From positions 1 through 44,431 of IMG/VR virus record IMGVR_UViG_3300022538_000096: 44,431 nucleotides of DNA; one strand, written 5' to 3'. The stretch comes from a virus. Numbering within the stretch: position 1 is the stretch's first letter; the number at the start of each line of letters is the position of its first letter. Positions 13,686 through 23,177 of the stretch are shown piece after piece. The translations under genes and the position numbers were made by a program. The notes beneath the pieces are model-generated. The model worked only from the letters and a program-made list of their open reading frames with translations. It searched no databases and was not told the origin of the DNA.

Positions 13686-15392
13686 GTGGAGATAAAGGAA
13701 ATTAACGAATGGGTCAAGCATATAGAAAGTCTGCATACAGGCCGTATAAAAGAACAAAAGACTGACCTGGACTTTTATTTAGATAAATATAATATCCCGA
13801 TTATTGAGGATGAGAAGTATTTAATTAGAACGGGTTATGTTGCGGGTATGGCGAATGGTGTCACCCAACAGGCAATAGCCTATGTTCCCAAAGTTTATGT
13901 TGAGGGTAAAAATAAGACATCCCAAAAGGGTGCAGATAAGATATCCTCAATGGGGAATAAATGGCTCAAGCAGTTATCCAGACAAAGCGTCCAGCCTTTC
14001 AGGGAAACTTTTAAGAAAATAACATTCACAGATGGCGAAGCGTGGATTTATATAGCACATAATGAAGAACTGGCTATGTATGAGGGGGACTGGCGGGATG
14101 TATTCCCGAATCATTTACCCGTACACTTTATACGATACGACCCCAAGATAATCTTTCACGACCCCGCCGAAGAGATTGACGGTAAACCCAGAAGGATACT
14201 CGTTAAATATATGCGTAAAGCTGGCGACATTAAGGCAAGCTATCCACTCTGGCAAGGGAAGAAGGAATACGAAGCGAAAGATGAGGTTCTTTTTGAATAT
14301 TACATTGATAAGGATACAAGGTACGCTGTAGCTGATAGCAAGCCACTTTTTAGAAATGATGAAGGGGGATTGGCTAACGGCGATGGGAGATTAAGTAATA
14401 TCTATGGTTTCGTGAATATGGTTCACAAATATTCAGGCTACGGCGTAGACACTCAGGATAGAGACCCCGCTTTATTGGCTTTTACCAGAACCAGAATGAT
14501 ACGTGAGAAAATCATAGAAGACAGTTCAATGGCGACTGACTTTAGATATAACATGCATGAGTTAGCGTGGAAAATTAAAGATATCATTTGGCCGATGGAT
14601 GTTCCTGTGCCTGAAGATTTACTGGAGAATTACAGAAGGTCTCCTGGTACGCTTAATATTATAAAAATGCCTACAGGCGGTGAACCACCTAAAGTCGAGG
14701 AAACACAGGCTTTTGGTGCGGAGGCTTACGCTTACAGAGACAGGGTGAGGGCTGACTTAAATGCCCAATACCCACTTACGATACAAGGGCAAGCGCAGGG
14801 CACTTCAGGAAGACAAGAGGATATTCTTTCAAACGCTGGCATGGCGATGTACGATTCACCAATAGAGGCTAACGTTCTATTGTGGGCCGAAGCGTTAGAT
14901 ATGGGTTTTAAGATTTGTTCTAATGAGAAATTAGATTTACTCCCCAAAGGTCTTAGTAAAGATGATTGTAACTCTTATTCTGAATTAACCGTTGATATGA
15001 CTAAGGATGATTTAGTCGCCAGAGACAGGAAGATAAACGCTGGTGGTATCGCAGTTGGCAATATGCAGAGGAGTTTACGGACACATCTAATATTGGATTA
15101 CGGTATGACAGCCGGAGAAGCCGATGATGAGATTGATGAGATATTAGCTGAACAGTATATGCTAAAGAGTCCTGAAATCGCAGCCTTCTTGGGTGCTAAG
15201 GCTGCGGGCGAGTCGGGTATGAAGGAAGAACTTGAGGCGTACACGGCTGCAACTGGGCAAGGGGAGAAACTCGGTTCACAGATTGGTACTAGGGGAGGCG
15301 AACCACGGAGGGGGAATGTAAAAACCCAGACAGGCAGGGAGCAGGCTGATGTCAGTTCTAGCCCTTATGGGGTGAGGAGTAGGCGTGCCTAA
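13686..15392 (+). CDS. Portal protein
   Basis: A 568-residue protein directly after the terminase. It forms the dodecameric vertex channel for DNA entry. Evidence is position, length and composition: an N-terminal alpha/beta region with GYVAGMANGVTQQAIAYVPK, a wing region with the GDGEAWIYI-like strand (FTDGEAWIYIAH), then a long helical stem region (LVARDRKINAGGIAVGN...) and an acidic C-terminus. Start is GTG at 13686 with GCGAGG upstream; ATG 13684 is out of frame. Confidence 0.82.
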   Translation: MEIKEINEWVKHIESLHTGRIKEQKTDLDFYLDKYNIPIIEDEKYLIRTGYVAGMANGVTQQAIAYVPKVYVEGKNKTSQKGADKISSMGNKWLKQLSRQSVQPFRETFKKITFTDGEAWIYIAHNEELAMYEGDWRDVFPNHLPVHFIRYDPKIIFHDPAEEIDGKPRRILVKYMRKAGDIKASYPLWQGKKEYEAKDEVLFEYYIDKDTRYAVADSKPLFRNDEGGLANGDGRLSNIYGFVNMVHKYSGYGVDTQDRDPALLAFTRTRMIREKIIEDSSMATDFRYNMHELAWKIKDIIWPMDVPVPEDLLENYRRSPGTLNIIKMPTGGEPPKVEETQAFGAEAYAYRDRVRADLNAQYPLTIQGQAQGTSGRQEDILSNAGMAMYDSPIEANVLLWAEALDMGFKICSNEKLDLLPKGLSKDDCNSYSELTVDMTKDDLVARDRKINAGGIAVGNMQRSLRTHLILDYGMTAGEADDEIDEILAEQYMLKSPEIAAFLGAKAAGESGMKEELEAYTAATGQGEKLGSQIGTRGGEPRRGNVKTQTGREQADVSSSPYGVRSRRA

Positions 15393-15648
15393 GAGTAGAT
15401 ACGACCGAATCTTTGATAAGATAGAGACCCGTCTTGCCAGGGTTAATAAGAAAATAGGTATTGAATTTAAAGGTAAAGACCCGTTTGATTCCGTTAAGAT
15501 TACTGACGCTGAGAAAATAGCAAAATATCTAACTATGACACCCGATGTAAAACTTCAACTATATCAAGACTTCGGTGAAGAATACATCAATTACGAAAAG
15601 GATATGGAACAGAAGATAAGGGGGTATGGGAATGCCGCTAATAGGTAG
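15385..15648 (+). CDS. Small head-module protein
   Basis: An 87-residue charged helical protein, GTG start at 15385 behind GAGGAG, overlapping the portal gene by eight bases. Its position between portal and the 466-residue gene suggests a virion or assembly role. No family recognised. Confidence 0.65.
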   Translation: MPKSRYDRIFDKIETRLARVNKKIGIEFKGKDPFDSVKITDAEKIAKYLTMTPDVKLQLYQDFGEEYINYEKDMEQKIRGYGNAANR

Positions 15649-17026
15649 TAAAGAGGAACTGAAACAATGGCGAGAATACAAAGCAAATGGCGGTACTCTA
15701 GGGTTTGCAAGGTGGCTAGATGCAGATAAACCCGGCGCAGAGGGAGCCTTAGGGAAAGAAGGAGTTGAGGAAACTGAGGACGATTATGGTGTATTTTTTG
15801 GTTCGGAGGCTTCAGATGAAGCTACATTACCTGATGGAAGAGTAGTTTCTCGTAATTGGTGGTTGGGATTAAGTGATGAAGAAAAGTTAAAATGGGCTGG
15901 TGCCAAGGTTGAGGATGGTAAAATAACTTTTTATGGCGACCCGAATATTTACGATGTCAATAACATGCCCGAACAAGAGTTTGCCAGCCGTTCTGAAATG
16001 ATAGAAGCTGCGAGGGAGCATTTTAAACCAACAGCAACTACTGATTTTATGAATAAGCATCCCATGACTTGGACAGATGAAGAGTGGAGGCAAGTTGATG
16101 ATTGGAGGGCAACTACAGGACAAACTAGGGAAGAGTTCCTTTCGGAGATGGGTTTTGGTGGTGGCGAAGTGGGGGATGATGATTACGAAAAATGGTCTAT
16201 GGGGTTCCAAGAAAAACAGTTTGAATGGCAGCGAGATGAGGCTACTCGTGCCCGTACTCTAGCAGGGCAGACAGAAGCAAGACAATTCCAACTTGAACGA
16301 GAAGAAATCCAAAAAGACTATTATGCCCAGTTAACAGAGAGGATTAATGCCCCTGCCCAGACTGAATGGCAACGTGCATATAGCGAACAGGAAGCCAAAG
16401 CAGAATCATGGGAAGCTATAAAGCAGGAGATGTTAGCTGAGTTGAAAACAAGCCCTAGTGACTGGTTTCAATATAAGAAATTAGAAGCAACGCCCAACAA
16501 GTACAAAGGGGTAGAGCAACCTCCTGTAGAAGAGATAGAAAAGCAGTATCAAGGACAGATAGACTACTGGCAATCTGAGCTTGACAGGATAGAAGATGAA
16601 ATAGCAGACAGGGATAGCCCTATGTACTCTAGTTCTGATGTATATAACGTTGAACAAACCTTGAGGGATTACATAAGACGGGGGAAAGCGCAACTGGCTC
16701 AGATTAAAAGTGGTACTTTCTTTCCGCCTGCGGAGGAAGACCGGTCTCGTTATTATCAACCCGCAGAAGCAAAATTGGGTATCCCTTCTTGGTTGCAAGG
16801 TGGAATTGAAGGTTCACCGACTGAGACATCTTTCAGAGAACCCGCCCAAGCTCTTACCCCTAGCGGACAATCTTGGACTAGATATAATCCCGCACAGAAA
16901 GAGATGTGGGGTAGTTATGCGGTGGGGGCAGGGCAAAGACCTCAAGACTTACTGTGGGGTATGCAATCGTCTTTACCAAAAAACCTTAATCTTGGTAGGA
17001 CATGGAAATCATTTTCGCAGGTGTAA
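15632..17026 (+). CDS. Head-module structural protein, unknown
   Basis: A 464-residue protein. ATG 15632 is better spaced from the GGGGG ribosome site than ATG 15626. N-terminal third is acidic and Trp-rich (WWLGLSDEEKLKWAG), the middle (about 185-300) is a long Gln/Glu/Arg-rich helix likely to be coiled coil, and the C-terminus is Pro/Gly/Gln rich. It precedes the giant virion protein and may be a partner of it inside the capsid or at the portal. Not similar to a family I can name. Confidence 0.7.
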   Translation: MPLIGSKEELKQWREYKANGGTLGFARWLDADKPGAEGALGKEGVEETEDDYGVFFGSEASDEATLPDGRVVSRNWWLGLSDEEKLKWAGAKVEDGKITFYGDPNIYDVNNMPEQEFASRSEMIEAAREHFKPTATTDFMNKHPMTWTDEEWRQVDDWRATTGQTREEFLSEMGFGGGEVGDDDYEKWSMGFQEKQFEWQRDEATRARTLAGQTEARQFQLEREEIQKDYYAQLTERINAPAQTEWQRAYSEQEAKAESWEAIKQEMLAELKTSPSDWFQYKKLEATPNKYKGVEQPPVEEIEKQYQGQIDYWQSELDRIEDEIADRDSPMYSSSDVYNVEQTLRDYIRRGKAQLAQIKSGTFFPPAEEDRSRYYQPAEAKLGIPSWLQGGIEGSPTETSFREPAQALTPSGQSWTRYNPAQKEMWGSYAVGAGQRPQDLLWGMQSSLPKNLNLGRTWKSFSQV

Positions 17027-17029
17027 TGA

Positions 17030-20000
17030 ATGACAATAACATGGAAGCCTAAAACTAAATGGTATGAAGATGAGATTGCCTTAAAAGAGCAAGATGCTGC
17101 TTGGTATGAACAGCCTAAGAGATGGTGGGAGAGTGCTGAAGAGACTATGGGTGAAAAAATCTCTAAGATACCCGTCTTACCTAAAATATTAGAACCTATC
17201 GGGAAAGCCTTTGGGTGGGTACATGAGAATATTGAGAAACCCCTAGCTGCGATACTAACATCTCCCTGGTCTCCTGAAATCCCCTGGAAAGAGGGGGAGT
17301 CCTGGCTGGAACACCAAAAGAGGGAATACGAAGCATGGGATGCTCCCACTTATGTTAAAGGGTTTGCAGAGGTTCCTATATGGTTTTTGCCTTGGTTCTC
17401 ATGGATTGGGGCTGGTGCTAAAGCTCTAGGGGCTGGCACAAAGGTTGCGAGGTCAATGAAGGCTCTTAAAGTAGGGGAACAGGGTCTTCCTGTTAATGAA
17501 CTGTTATATGAAACACTTTTTAGGGCAGGTAGATTAACAAAGGCGATGAAGAAAGTCCCTGTTGTTAATCGTATCGTTACTATGCTAGGTGGGCCTGCTG
17601 CCTTTGTGACACAAAAAGAGGCCAAGAGGATTTTGGGACTTGTCAAGGAAGGTAGAAAACTGCCTTTATTAGAAAGGGCCAAATGGGGTTTACCGGAACA
17701 AGACGCTTTGACATTTAGCAAGATGAACCTAGTGACTTCGGGATTTATCTCCAGCAAGCGTGATGATATAGCACGACTTTTAGTACCCAAGTTGCAAGTT
17801 ATTGAGTATTCTGGCAAAGGAGGGATACAAAGGGTTTTAGGTATAGGTGCCGATAATACAGCTTCAAAGATAGTTTCCAAGGAAAGCGCCCACTGGTGGG
17901 ACGCATTAGAGGGCGCAGCGAGAGAATCTTACTCTAAAGTACCCAAATCTCAGAGAAAGTTTAAGATTGTTGACAAGGAAACTCAACAATATGTAGATAC
18001 CTTAGCGGATATATATGATGATTTATTTAAACTAGGTCAAAAAGAGGGTGTTAAGTTACCCAAGAAACTCACTTTACATAGACTGATAGACAGGAAAAGT
18101 AATGCTAAAACTGGGGCTGTCGAAAGAACGGAATTTGGTTCTGGAATGGAATATGAACGTATCTACGAAACCGTCAATGAGGCCTTGGAACATGCTGCTA
18201 AGGAGGGGTCTGTATTAAATTATAACTTCAATGTAGGTGAGAGTATTACTTCAACGATTCATTCCACTATTAATAAGATTGCTAAGAAACGATTTGAAAA
18301 AGAAGTTGGGCGAGTAGGGAAGACGGCTAAAAACTTATGGGAGACCTCCGTGGAGGGGCAGAGATACAATAAGCTAAAGTACGCCGAATCTATAGGTGTT
18401 ATCAACCAAACTGAAAGGGCTGAATTAAGGGTTCTTGTAAAGGAAAGGGAGATGCACTTCAAACATTATGCTGGCAGGGAAGCATTTAGCCGTGGTGAAA
18501 CACCACAATTAATGAAGTTTGATACAAAATCCCACGTTGCCTTTGGTGGTAAGTTGTTCCCCAAGGATGTTGTTAAATCTACTCAAAAGGTAATGGACAG
18601 CCAAGGGCAGGCGTGGTTGAGTGTTGCTTCAGGTGCTAGTGGACAATCTCGTATGTTAGTAGCTGCTATGGATTTATCCGCCCCTTTTATTCAAGGTGCT
18701 GCGGTATTTGGAAGAAACCCTGCTGCGTGGGGGAAGATGGTAGAAAAAAATATTGAGTTTTTCCTAAAGCCTGAGAATTATTACAAATGGCTAAACAAAC
18801 CAGAAGTCTTGGCTGCGAATTCAGAGATGATTTTAAAGGGTGGTATGTCGGCTTCTACATTTGAGTTCTTTAAAGCGTTGGCACCTTTACAGAGATTCTT
18901 CGGCAAGAAATTCTTTGAGAAGACAGGCACTACAAGACCAATTAGGGCTGGAATAACACAAACATACGGTAGGGCTGAGGTTGCCTTTAGTGGTGGTGGT
19001 TTAGCTGCGAGAACTTATATGTGGGACGCTATCAAACTAGGTAGGAAGAAACCTTGGACTGACGCTGAACTATTAGATTTAGGGCGTTCTTTGGATAGAA
19101 TGACTGGTGTGATGTCTACAGAGGCTATTGGTATTACACGCACTCAACAGGACTTTGAGAGTGCATTTATGTTCTTTGCACCCAGATATACAAGGGCGGG
19201 GCTTACTTTAACAGGGGATGTTCTTAAAGGTGGTCTTACTGGGGCAGAAGCAAGAAAAGCCTTTGGTGGTATGGCTGCTGGTGGGCTGTCGATGTATATG
19301 GGTATTACCAAAGCTCTAGGGCAACAACCTAATTTAGACCCGTCTAGCGCAAGATTTATGACTATCAAGATAGGGAACTCTTATGTAGGTGTTGGCGGTA
19401 TTATGACAGCTATCACCAGATTGGGTTACGATGTCGCTGCCGAGACCATAGAATCCATAGCAGATAAGAGGTTGCCTTCATACCTACAGTTCCCGATAAA
19501 AGATGGTAAATTAGACCGTAGGGATAATGCCTTTATCAAGTTTATGTATAACAGGACTTCCCCGTTAACGAGTGCTTTGTATGGAGGTGTGATAGAACAA
19601 GCGAATTACTTTGGCGAACCCTTTGAGAGTATACAAGATTGGGGTAAGTTCATGCTGGATAAAGTAACCCCGATTGCTTCGCAAGAAGTAACCGATTGGC
19701 TAGTTCAGGGGAAGGAAAGACCTGAAGCTACTGCACTGGGGGCTGAGTTTGCTGGTTTAAGACGGTTCCCTAAATCCGCTTGGGAACTCTTAGATGACCA
19801 GAGGGATGAAGCAAGTATCAGGGAATACAGCAAACCATATGAAGAATTGAATAATCTTGAAAGAATGAGAGTAAATAAAGAAGGCGCTGTTAAGGAATTA
19901 CAAACAGAAGTAGACAGACAGACTGTTATTCGTGGGGATAAAGAGCAAGTAGCCTTCATAGAATGGGAGAGAGAAAAGGATTATGCCCGTTCCGTTTACG

Positions 20001-20566
20001 AAGAACAGTTGTGGAACTTACAGAGAGCCTATGATGCAGGTGAGATAAACGGTTGGGAGTTCAAGGAAAAGATGGGTGATGCTGCTTATGGCATGGGGCA
20101 GACATACGAACACATCAATTCACAGTATCCTGAAGTTATGGAAATCTTCAAAGAACCCAAAAACCTACAAGACAGAAGTGTTGAAGACATAGCCTATCAG
20201 GAATACCAAGATAAGAAGTATTCCGAGGATGACTTCATAGACCAGTATGGTTTATTTGACTACGACAAGTATTACCAGTTTCTAGAGGACTTCAAGGGGA
20301 AATGGGGGGAGCAAGTATGGGGATATGTTAAAGAGATAGAGGCAGAGAGAAACGAGAACTTACCACCTTTAGCTAAGGAGTACCAAATCGCCAAAGAGGT
20401 ATTAAAGCCTTACTGGGATATTGAAAGGGAACTCATTGAAAGGAGGGGCAAGTTCTTTGTTGAAAGTCCTGCCGGTCAAAGGTTAATCACACAAATGAGA
20501 AGGCAATTAAGGTTGAGAGACCCACAGATTGCCTATTATTACGAGAAATTTTTAAAAAGGAGTTAA
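17030..20566 (+). CDS. Giant internal virion protein (ejection-type)
   Basis: A 1178-residue protein, the largest in the window. After a Trp-rich N-terminus comes a hydrophobic Ala/Gly stretch near residue 120 (WFSWIGAGAKALGAG). Around residue 540 the segment MDLSAPFIQGAAVFGRNP matches a motif found in large phage 'polyvalent' or internal virion proteins, followed by Gly/Ala-rich amphipathic helices (GGMAAGGLSMYMGI). The C-terminal 300 residues are highly charged helices. In short-tailed phages proteins of this size placed with head genes leave the capsid to form a channel for DNA entry. No lysozyme or protease motif is visible. Role is inference. Confidence 0.65.
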   Translation: MTITWKPKTKWYEDEIALKEQDAAWYEQPKRWWESAEETMGEKISKIPVLPKILEPIGKAFGWVHENIEKPLAAILTSPWSPEIPWKEGESWLEHQKREYEAWDAPTYVKGFAEVPIWFLPWFSWIGAGAKALGAGTKVARSMKALKVGEQGLPVNELLYETLFRAGRLTKAMKKVPVVNRIVTMLGGPAAFVTQKEAKRILGLVKEGRKLPLLERAKWGLPEQDALTFSKMNLVTSGFISSKRDDIARLLVPKLQVIEYSGKGGIQRVLGIGADNTASKIVSKESAHWWDALEGAARESYSKVPKSQRKFKIVDKETQQYVDTLADIYDDLFKLGQKEGVKLPKKLTLHRLIDRKSNAKTGAVERTEFGSGMEYERIYETVNEALEHAAKEGSVLNYNFNVGESITSTIHSTINKIAKKRFEKEVGRVGKTAKNLWETSVEGQRYNKLKYAESIGVINQTERAELRVLVKEREMHFKHYAGREAFSRGETPQLMKFDTKSHVAFGGKLFPKDVVKSTQKVMDSQGQAWLSVASGASGQSRMLVAAMDLSAPFIQGAAVFGRNPAAWGKMVEKNIEFFLKPENYYKWLNKPEVLAANSEMILKGGMSASTFEFFKALAPLQRFFGKKFFEKTGTTRPIRAGITQTYGRAEVAFSGGGLAARTYMWDAIKLGRKKPWTDAELLDLGRSLDRMTGVMSTEAIGITRTQQDFESAFMFFAPRYTRAGLTLTGDVLKGGLTGAEARKAFGGMAAGGLSMYMGITKALGQQPNLDPSSARFMTIKIGNSYVGVGGIMTAITRLGYDVAAETIESIADKRLPSYLQFPIKDGKLDRRDNAFIKFMYNRTSPLTSALYGGVIEQANYFGEPFESIQDWGKFMLDKVTPIASQEVTDWLVQGKERPEATALGAEFAGLRRFPKSAWELLDDQRDEASIREYSKPYEELNNLERMRVNKEGAVKELQTEVDRQTVIRGDKEQVAFIEWEREKDYARSVYEEQLWNLQRAYDAGEINGWEFKEKMGDAAYGMGQTYEHINSQYPEVMEIFKEPKNLQDRSVEDIAYQEYQDKKYSEDDFIDQYGLFDYDKYYQFLEDFKGKWGEQVWGYVKEIEAERNENLPPLAKEYQIAKEVLKPYWDIERELIERRGKFFVESPAGQRLITQMRRQLRLRDPQIAYYYEKFLKRS

Positions 20567-20570
20567 TTAA

Positions 20571-21332
20571 ATGAAAACCGAGGAGGAGACTCGGGTTACT
20601 AAAGACGCTCCCCAAGACACCAAAGAGGATGTGAAAGGGGAACCTGAAGTAACCGTTGATTCTTTAACTGAGGAAATTACACGACTAACGGCTGAAATTG
20701 AGAAATCAAACAAGTCAGCCGAGAAAGCGCAAAGTGACGCTAAATCTCACCAGAAAGCAGCTTTAGAAGCAGGGAAGTGGAAATCTAAAATTGATGGTAT
20801 AGAGGCTCAAATAGGAGTACTTGCCGAAATAATAGAGGAACGCCAACCTGAAACTGATGGATTCGAGCAACCAAAGCCGAGGGTTACTTTTCAGGAACGC
20901 CTGAAGGAAAAAACCAAGACGCAACCAGACCCCAAGAAAGTGGAAACAGATGCCCATAGAACATCTATAGCACAAGAGATTATGTCCCTAACGGATGCAA
21001 AGGGGAAACCGTTTGACAAAACTCCCGAATTTGATAGGGCTTATACAAAATTTATGCTTGGGGATGCTGACACTGCACTTGAATTAGTAAAGGAGATTAC
21101 TGAAAAGATGACTGAGGTTAAGGAAACTAAGGAATCTGAAGATGAACGGATTGAACGTTTAGTAACTGAACGTGTCAAAGCGAAACTAAAAAGCGAAGGT
21201 GAGTTAAAGTCGGAAACGGGTTCGCCCTCTGGGGCATCATTAGGTGACATGGAAGCTATCGAGAAATACAATCATGGCGAGATGGAGTTTAGTGAGTTAC
21301 CTGAATCCGCAAAGAAAAGAATAAAATATTAA
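20571..21332 (+). CDS. Capsid scaffolding protein
   Basis: A 253-residue acidic, low-complexity helical protein directly before the major capsid gene: Glu/Lys-rich N-terminus with a coiled coil (LTEEITRLTAEIEKSNKSAE), a basic-Pro middle, and a charged C-terminal helix ending KKRIKY. This composition and position are typical of scaffolds that bind coat protein through a basic C-terminal helix. It lacks a recognisable protease. Confidence 0.8.
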   Translation: MKTEEETRVTKDAPQDTKEDVKGEPEVTVDSLTEEITRLTAEIEKSNKSAEKAQSDAKSHQKAALEAGKWKSKIDGIEAQIGVLAEIIEERQPETDGFEQPKPRVTFQERLKEKTKTQPDPKKVETDAHRTSIAQEIMSLTDAKGKPFDKTPEFDRAYTKFMLGDADTALELVKEITEKMTEVKETKESEDERIERLVTERVKAKLKSEGELKSETGSPSGASLGDMEAIEKYNHGEMEFSELPESAKKRIKY

Positions 21333-21342
21333 GGAGTAAAAA

Positions 21343-22862
21343 ATGGCTTACACTACCGCCACTGACCTGGCAGAGGGTCAGATTGCAATGGTAGGTACGG
21401 CAAGGTGAACTAATTGCCTTGGGTAAATTCGGCTATTTGCTGGAACATCTGAGTATACGGAGGTGCTGATATGCAAGAATCCAAAGTTGCAGACAACCAG
21501 CAGGCAACAGTTTTAGAGACAGAAAAAGCGTGGCTTGCTGGAATTATTGACGGGGAAGGTTGTATAAGGATAGATTATCCTAATGGCAAAAACTCAAGCC
21601 CTTCACCTAGAGTAGCAATAACTAATACGGACTTTGCTATTATAGAAAAGGCTGCTGATATATGTCAAAGGTTAGAATGTAATCCCTATATACAAACAAG
21701 AGACAGACGCAAGGATAACCGCAGGATTATTAAGGATGTACTTGTTCTGAGGGTTTCTAAAATCCTCACAGTTCTTACGGCTGTTATGCCTTACTTAACT
21801 GGCAGAAAACACAAGCAAGCGTTACTATTGCATAAGTTTTGTAGAATTAGGTTAGCGAAAGACGTCAACCACTTATCTAATAAAGATAGAACATATACCA
21901 AGGAAGAGATTGACCTAATCTACGAAATAAAACAAGCTAAATACTAAAACTGAGTCCTCAACGACTATACGCCGAACTCTTTATGAGATGATATAGTCTG
22001 GTCTGCATAGCGATATGCAGAGGTTGGCAGAAATGACCGATCCCCTCTAGCGAGGAGTAACAAAAACGATACATATGAGCACGAAAACGTGCTCCCTGGG
22101 TTGTTTGACAAGCACACTCTAGGTGCTGGCGAGAAGTCTCTTTTCATCCCGAAATTCGGGAAAGCTACAGCTAAAGACCTAACCGATGGCGTTGATATGA
22201 CCGAAACTAATCTATTAACTATTTCGGGTACAGAACACGTCACGGATGAGGCTGGTTGTAAGGTGGTTATCACCAAGAAACTTCGTAACCAGTTAAAAGA
22301 GGATGCTTACAAGGCTGCGGGCAAAGTTATAGGCAATGCCATGCTCAAGAAAATTGAGCAGGATGGTCTGAGCTTATTCAGTGGACTATCAGGTGGTTTG
22401 AAATCTGGTACTACTACACTGTCAATACAGTACATACAAGCCCTTGTTACGCAGATGTACGGACAGGACGAACCTGCCCCCGACCCCATACATTGTGTAT
22501 TACACCCGTACCAATACCACGCTATAAAAACAAACATGGCTCTCCCCGGAACCTCAATGATGCCAGATAGCATCCAGGGTACTGCATTACAGGGTAAATG
22601 GCGAGGAAACGAACCTCTCTATGGTATCCCAATTTATATTGCAGGAAACATTGATGCCTCTGACGTTACTACGACCTACGGTGCTGTGTTCTCCAAATTA
22701 GCTTTCATCTACCTAGTTGGATGGGAGCCTGAGACTTGGATGGAGGAAGATGGTTCCTTGAGAGGTTGGGAAATCGGCATCGTTGCCGACTATGCTTGCG
22801 TTGAAGAAGATGACGGCTACGGAAGGTTCGCATTATTTGACGCAACCGCACCTATTACATAA
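21343..22862 (+). CDS. Major capsid protein, split by a group I intron: join(21343-21406, 22069-22862)
   Basis: Exon 1 (AAGGAG, then ATG 21343) encodes MAYTTATDLAEGQIAMVGTA plus Arg and one base. Exon 2 starts at 22069. Joining 21406 to 22069 gives ...GTAR-YTYEHENVLPG..., a continuous frame of 285 residues. The junction reads through the motif seen in such coat proteins (Tyr-x-Tyr-Glu followed by a Leu-Pro segment, then KATAKDLTDGVDMTE). The rest (HPYQYHAIK, WEPETWMEEDGSLRGWEIGI) fits a phage coat fold. Without splicing the message stops at TGA right after the exon (21406-21408 region). GTG 22089 could look like a start but has no ribosome site. The N-arm of the capsid is therefore made only from spliced RNA. 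Confidence 0.88.
21407..22068 (+). ncRNA. Group I self-splicing intron in the capsid gene
   Basis: 662 nt. P1 is clear: exon CAAGGU (21401-21406) pairs with internal guide GCCUUG (21416-21421), with the hallmark U-G wobble at the splice site. P7 is GACUAU (21963-21968) with AUAGUC (21993-21998), inside the conserved R (CAACGACUAUACGCC) and S (GAUAUAGUC) elements. A P8-like CUC/GAG lies between them. Downstream is a P9-like perfect 8-bp stem with GCGA tetraloop (22002-22021). The intron ends in G (22068), as required. The endonuclease gene occupies the loop between the P3-P6 and P7 parts. Confidence 0.9.
21471..21947 (+). CDS. Intron-encoded LAGLIDADG homing endonuclease
   Basis: A 158-residue protein with one LAGLIDADG motif, WLAGIIDGEGCI at 21-32, so it probably acts as a homodimer like I-CreI. 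It would cut intronless alleles of the capsid gene at the exon junction and so spread the intron; it may also help splicing as a maturase. A GGAGGTG ribosome site (21461 region) precedes ATG 21471, so it can be made from unspliced RNA. The body has alternating strands and basic helices (KHKQALLLHKFCRIRL), as the fold requires. Confidence 0.88.
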   Translation: MQESKVADNQQATVLETEKAWLAGIIDGEGCIRIDYPNGKNSSPSPRVAITNTDFAIIEKAADICQRLECNPYIQTRDRRKDNRRIIKDVLVLRVSKILTVLTAVMPYLTGRKHKQALLLHKFCRIRLAKDVNHLSNKDRTYTKEEIDLIYEIKQAKY

Positions 22863-22871
22863 AGGAGTAAC

Positions 22872-23177
22872 ATGGATTTAAAAACCGCATCGGATGTAAA
22901 TATCAATGACAATATTCTCTGGATAGGGAGAAGAAGGGAGAGGGCGGTTTACTATCGCCCTGATGGTTCACAGACCCTACCTTTACCCGCTGACCCCTTT
23001 AACCAAGCAATATACAAGAAAAAGGGATTCAGCCTTGAACCTATAAGAAAGGAAGTGGATGTTGTCATTAGTGGTATAAAGTGTCCGTACTGCGAATTTG
23101 AACCGAAAAATGCGTTAGGCTTACGAACGCATTTAAATACACACGTAAGCAAAATTAAAGAAAAGGAGGAAGATTAA
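22872..23177 (+). CDS. Head-module protein with C2H2 zinc finger
   Basis: A 101-residue protein just after the capsid gene. Residues 1-65 form a small domain (RRERAVYYRPDGSQTLPLPAD). Residues 71-91 are a classical C2H2 finger: C71, C74, H87, H91 (C-x2-C-x12-H-x3-H), with an acidic/basic tail. Such single fingers fused to a virion-associated domain occur in phages next to coat genes; they may bind DNA or a capsid partner. AAAGGAG precedes the ATG. Confidence 0.75.
   Translation: MDLKTASDVNINDNILWIGRRRERAVYYRPDGSQTLPLPADPFNQAIYKKKGFSLEPIRKEVDVVISGIKCPYCEFEPKNALGLRTHLNTHVSKIKEKEED

Noticed and set aside
17350-17880. Long antisense open frame (176 residues) within the giant virion gene
   Set aside because: It is low in charge with skewed composition, has no ribosome site, and lies opposite a clearly coding frame.
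22089-22862. Capsid gene starting independently at GTG 22089
   Set aside because: No ribosome site lies upstream, and the intron with a base-exact spliced frame explains the missing N-terminus.
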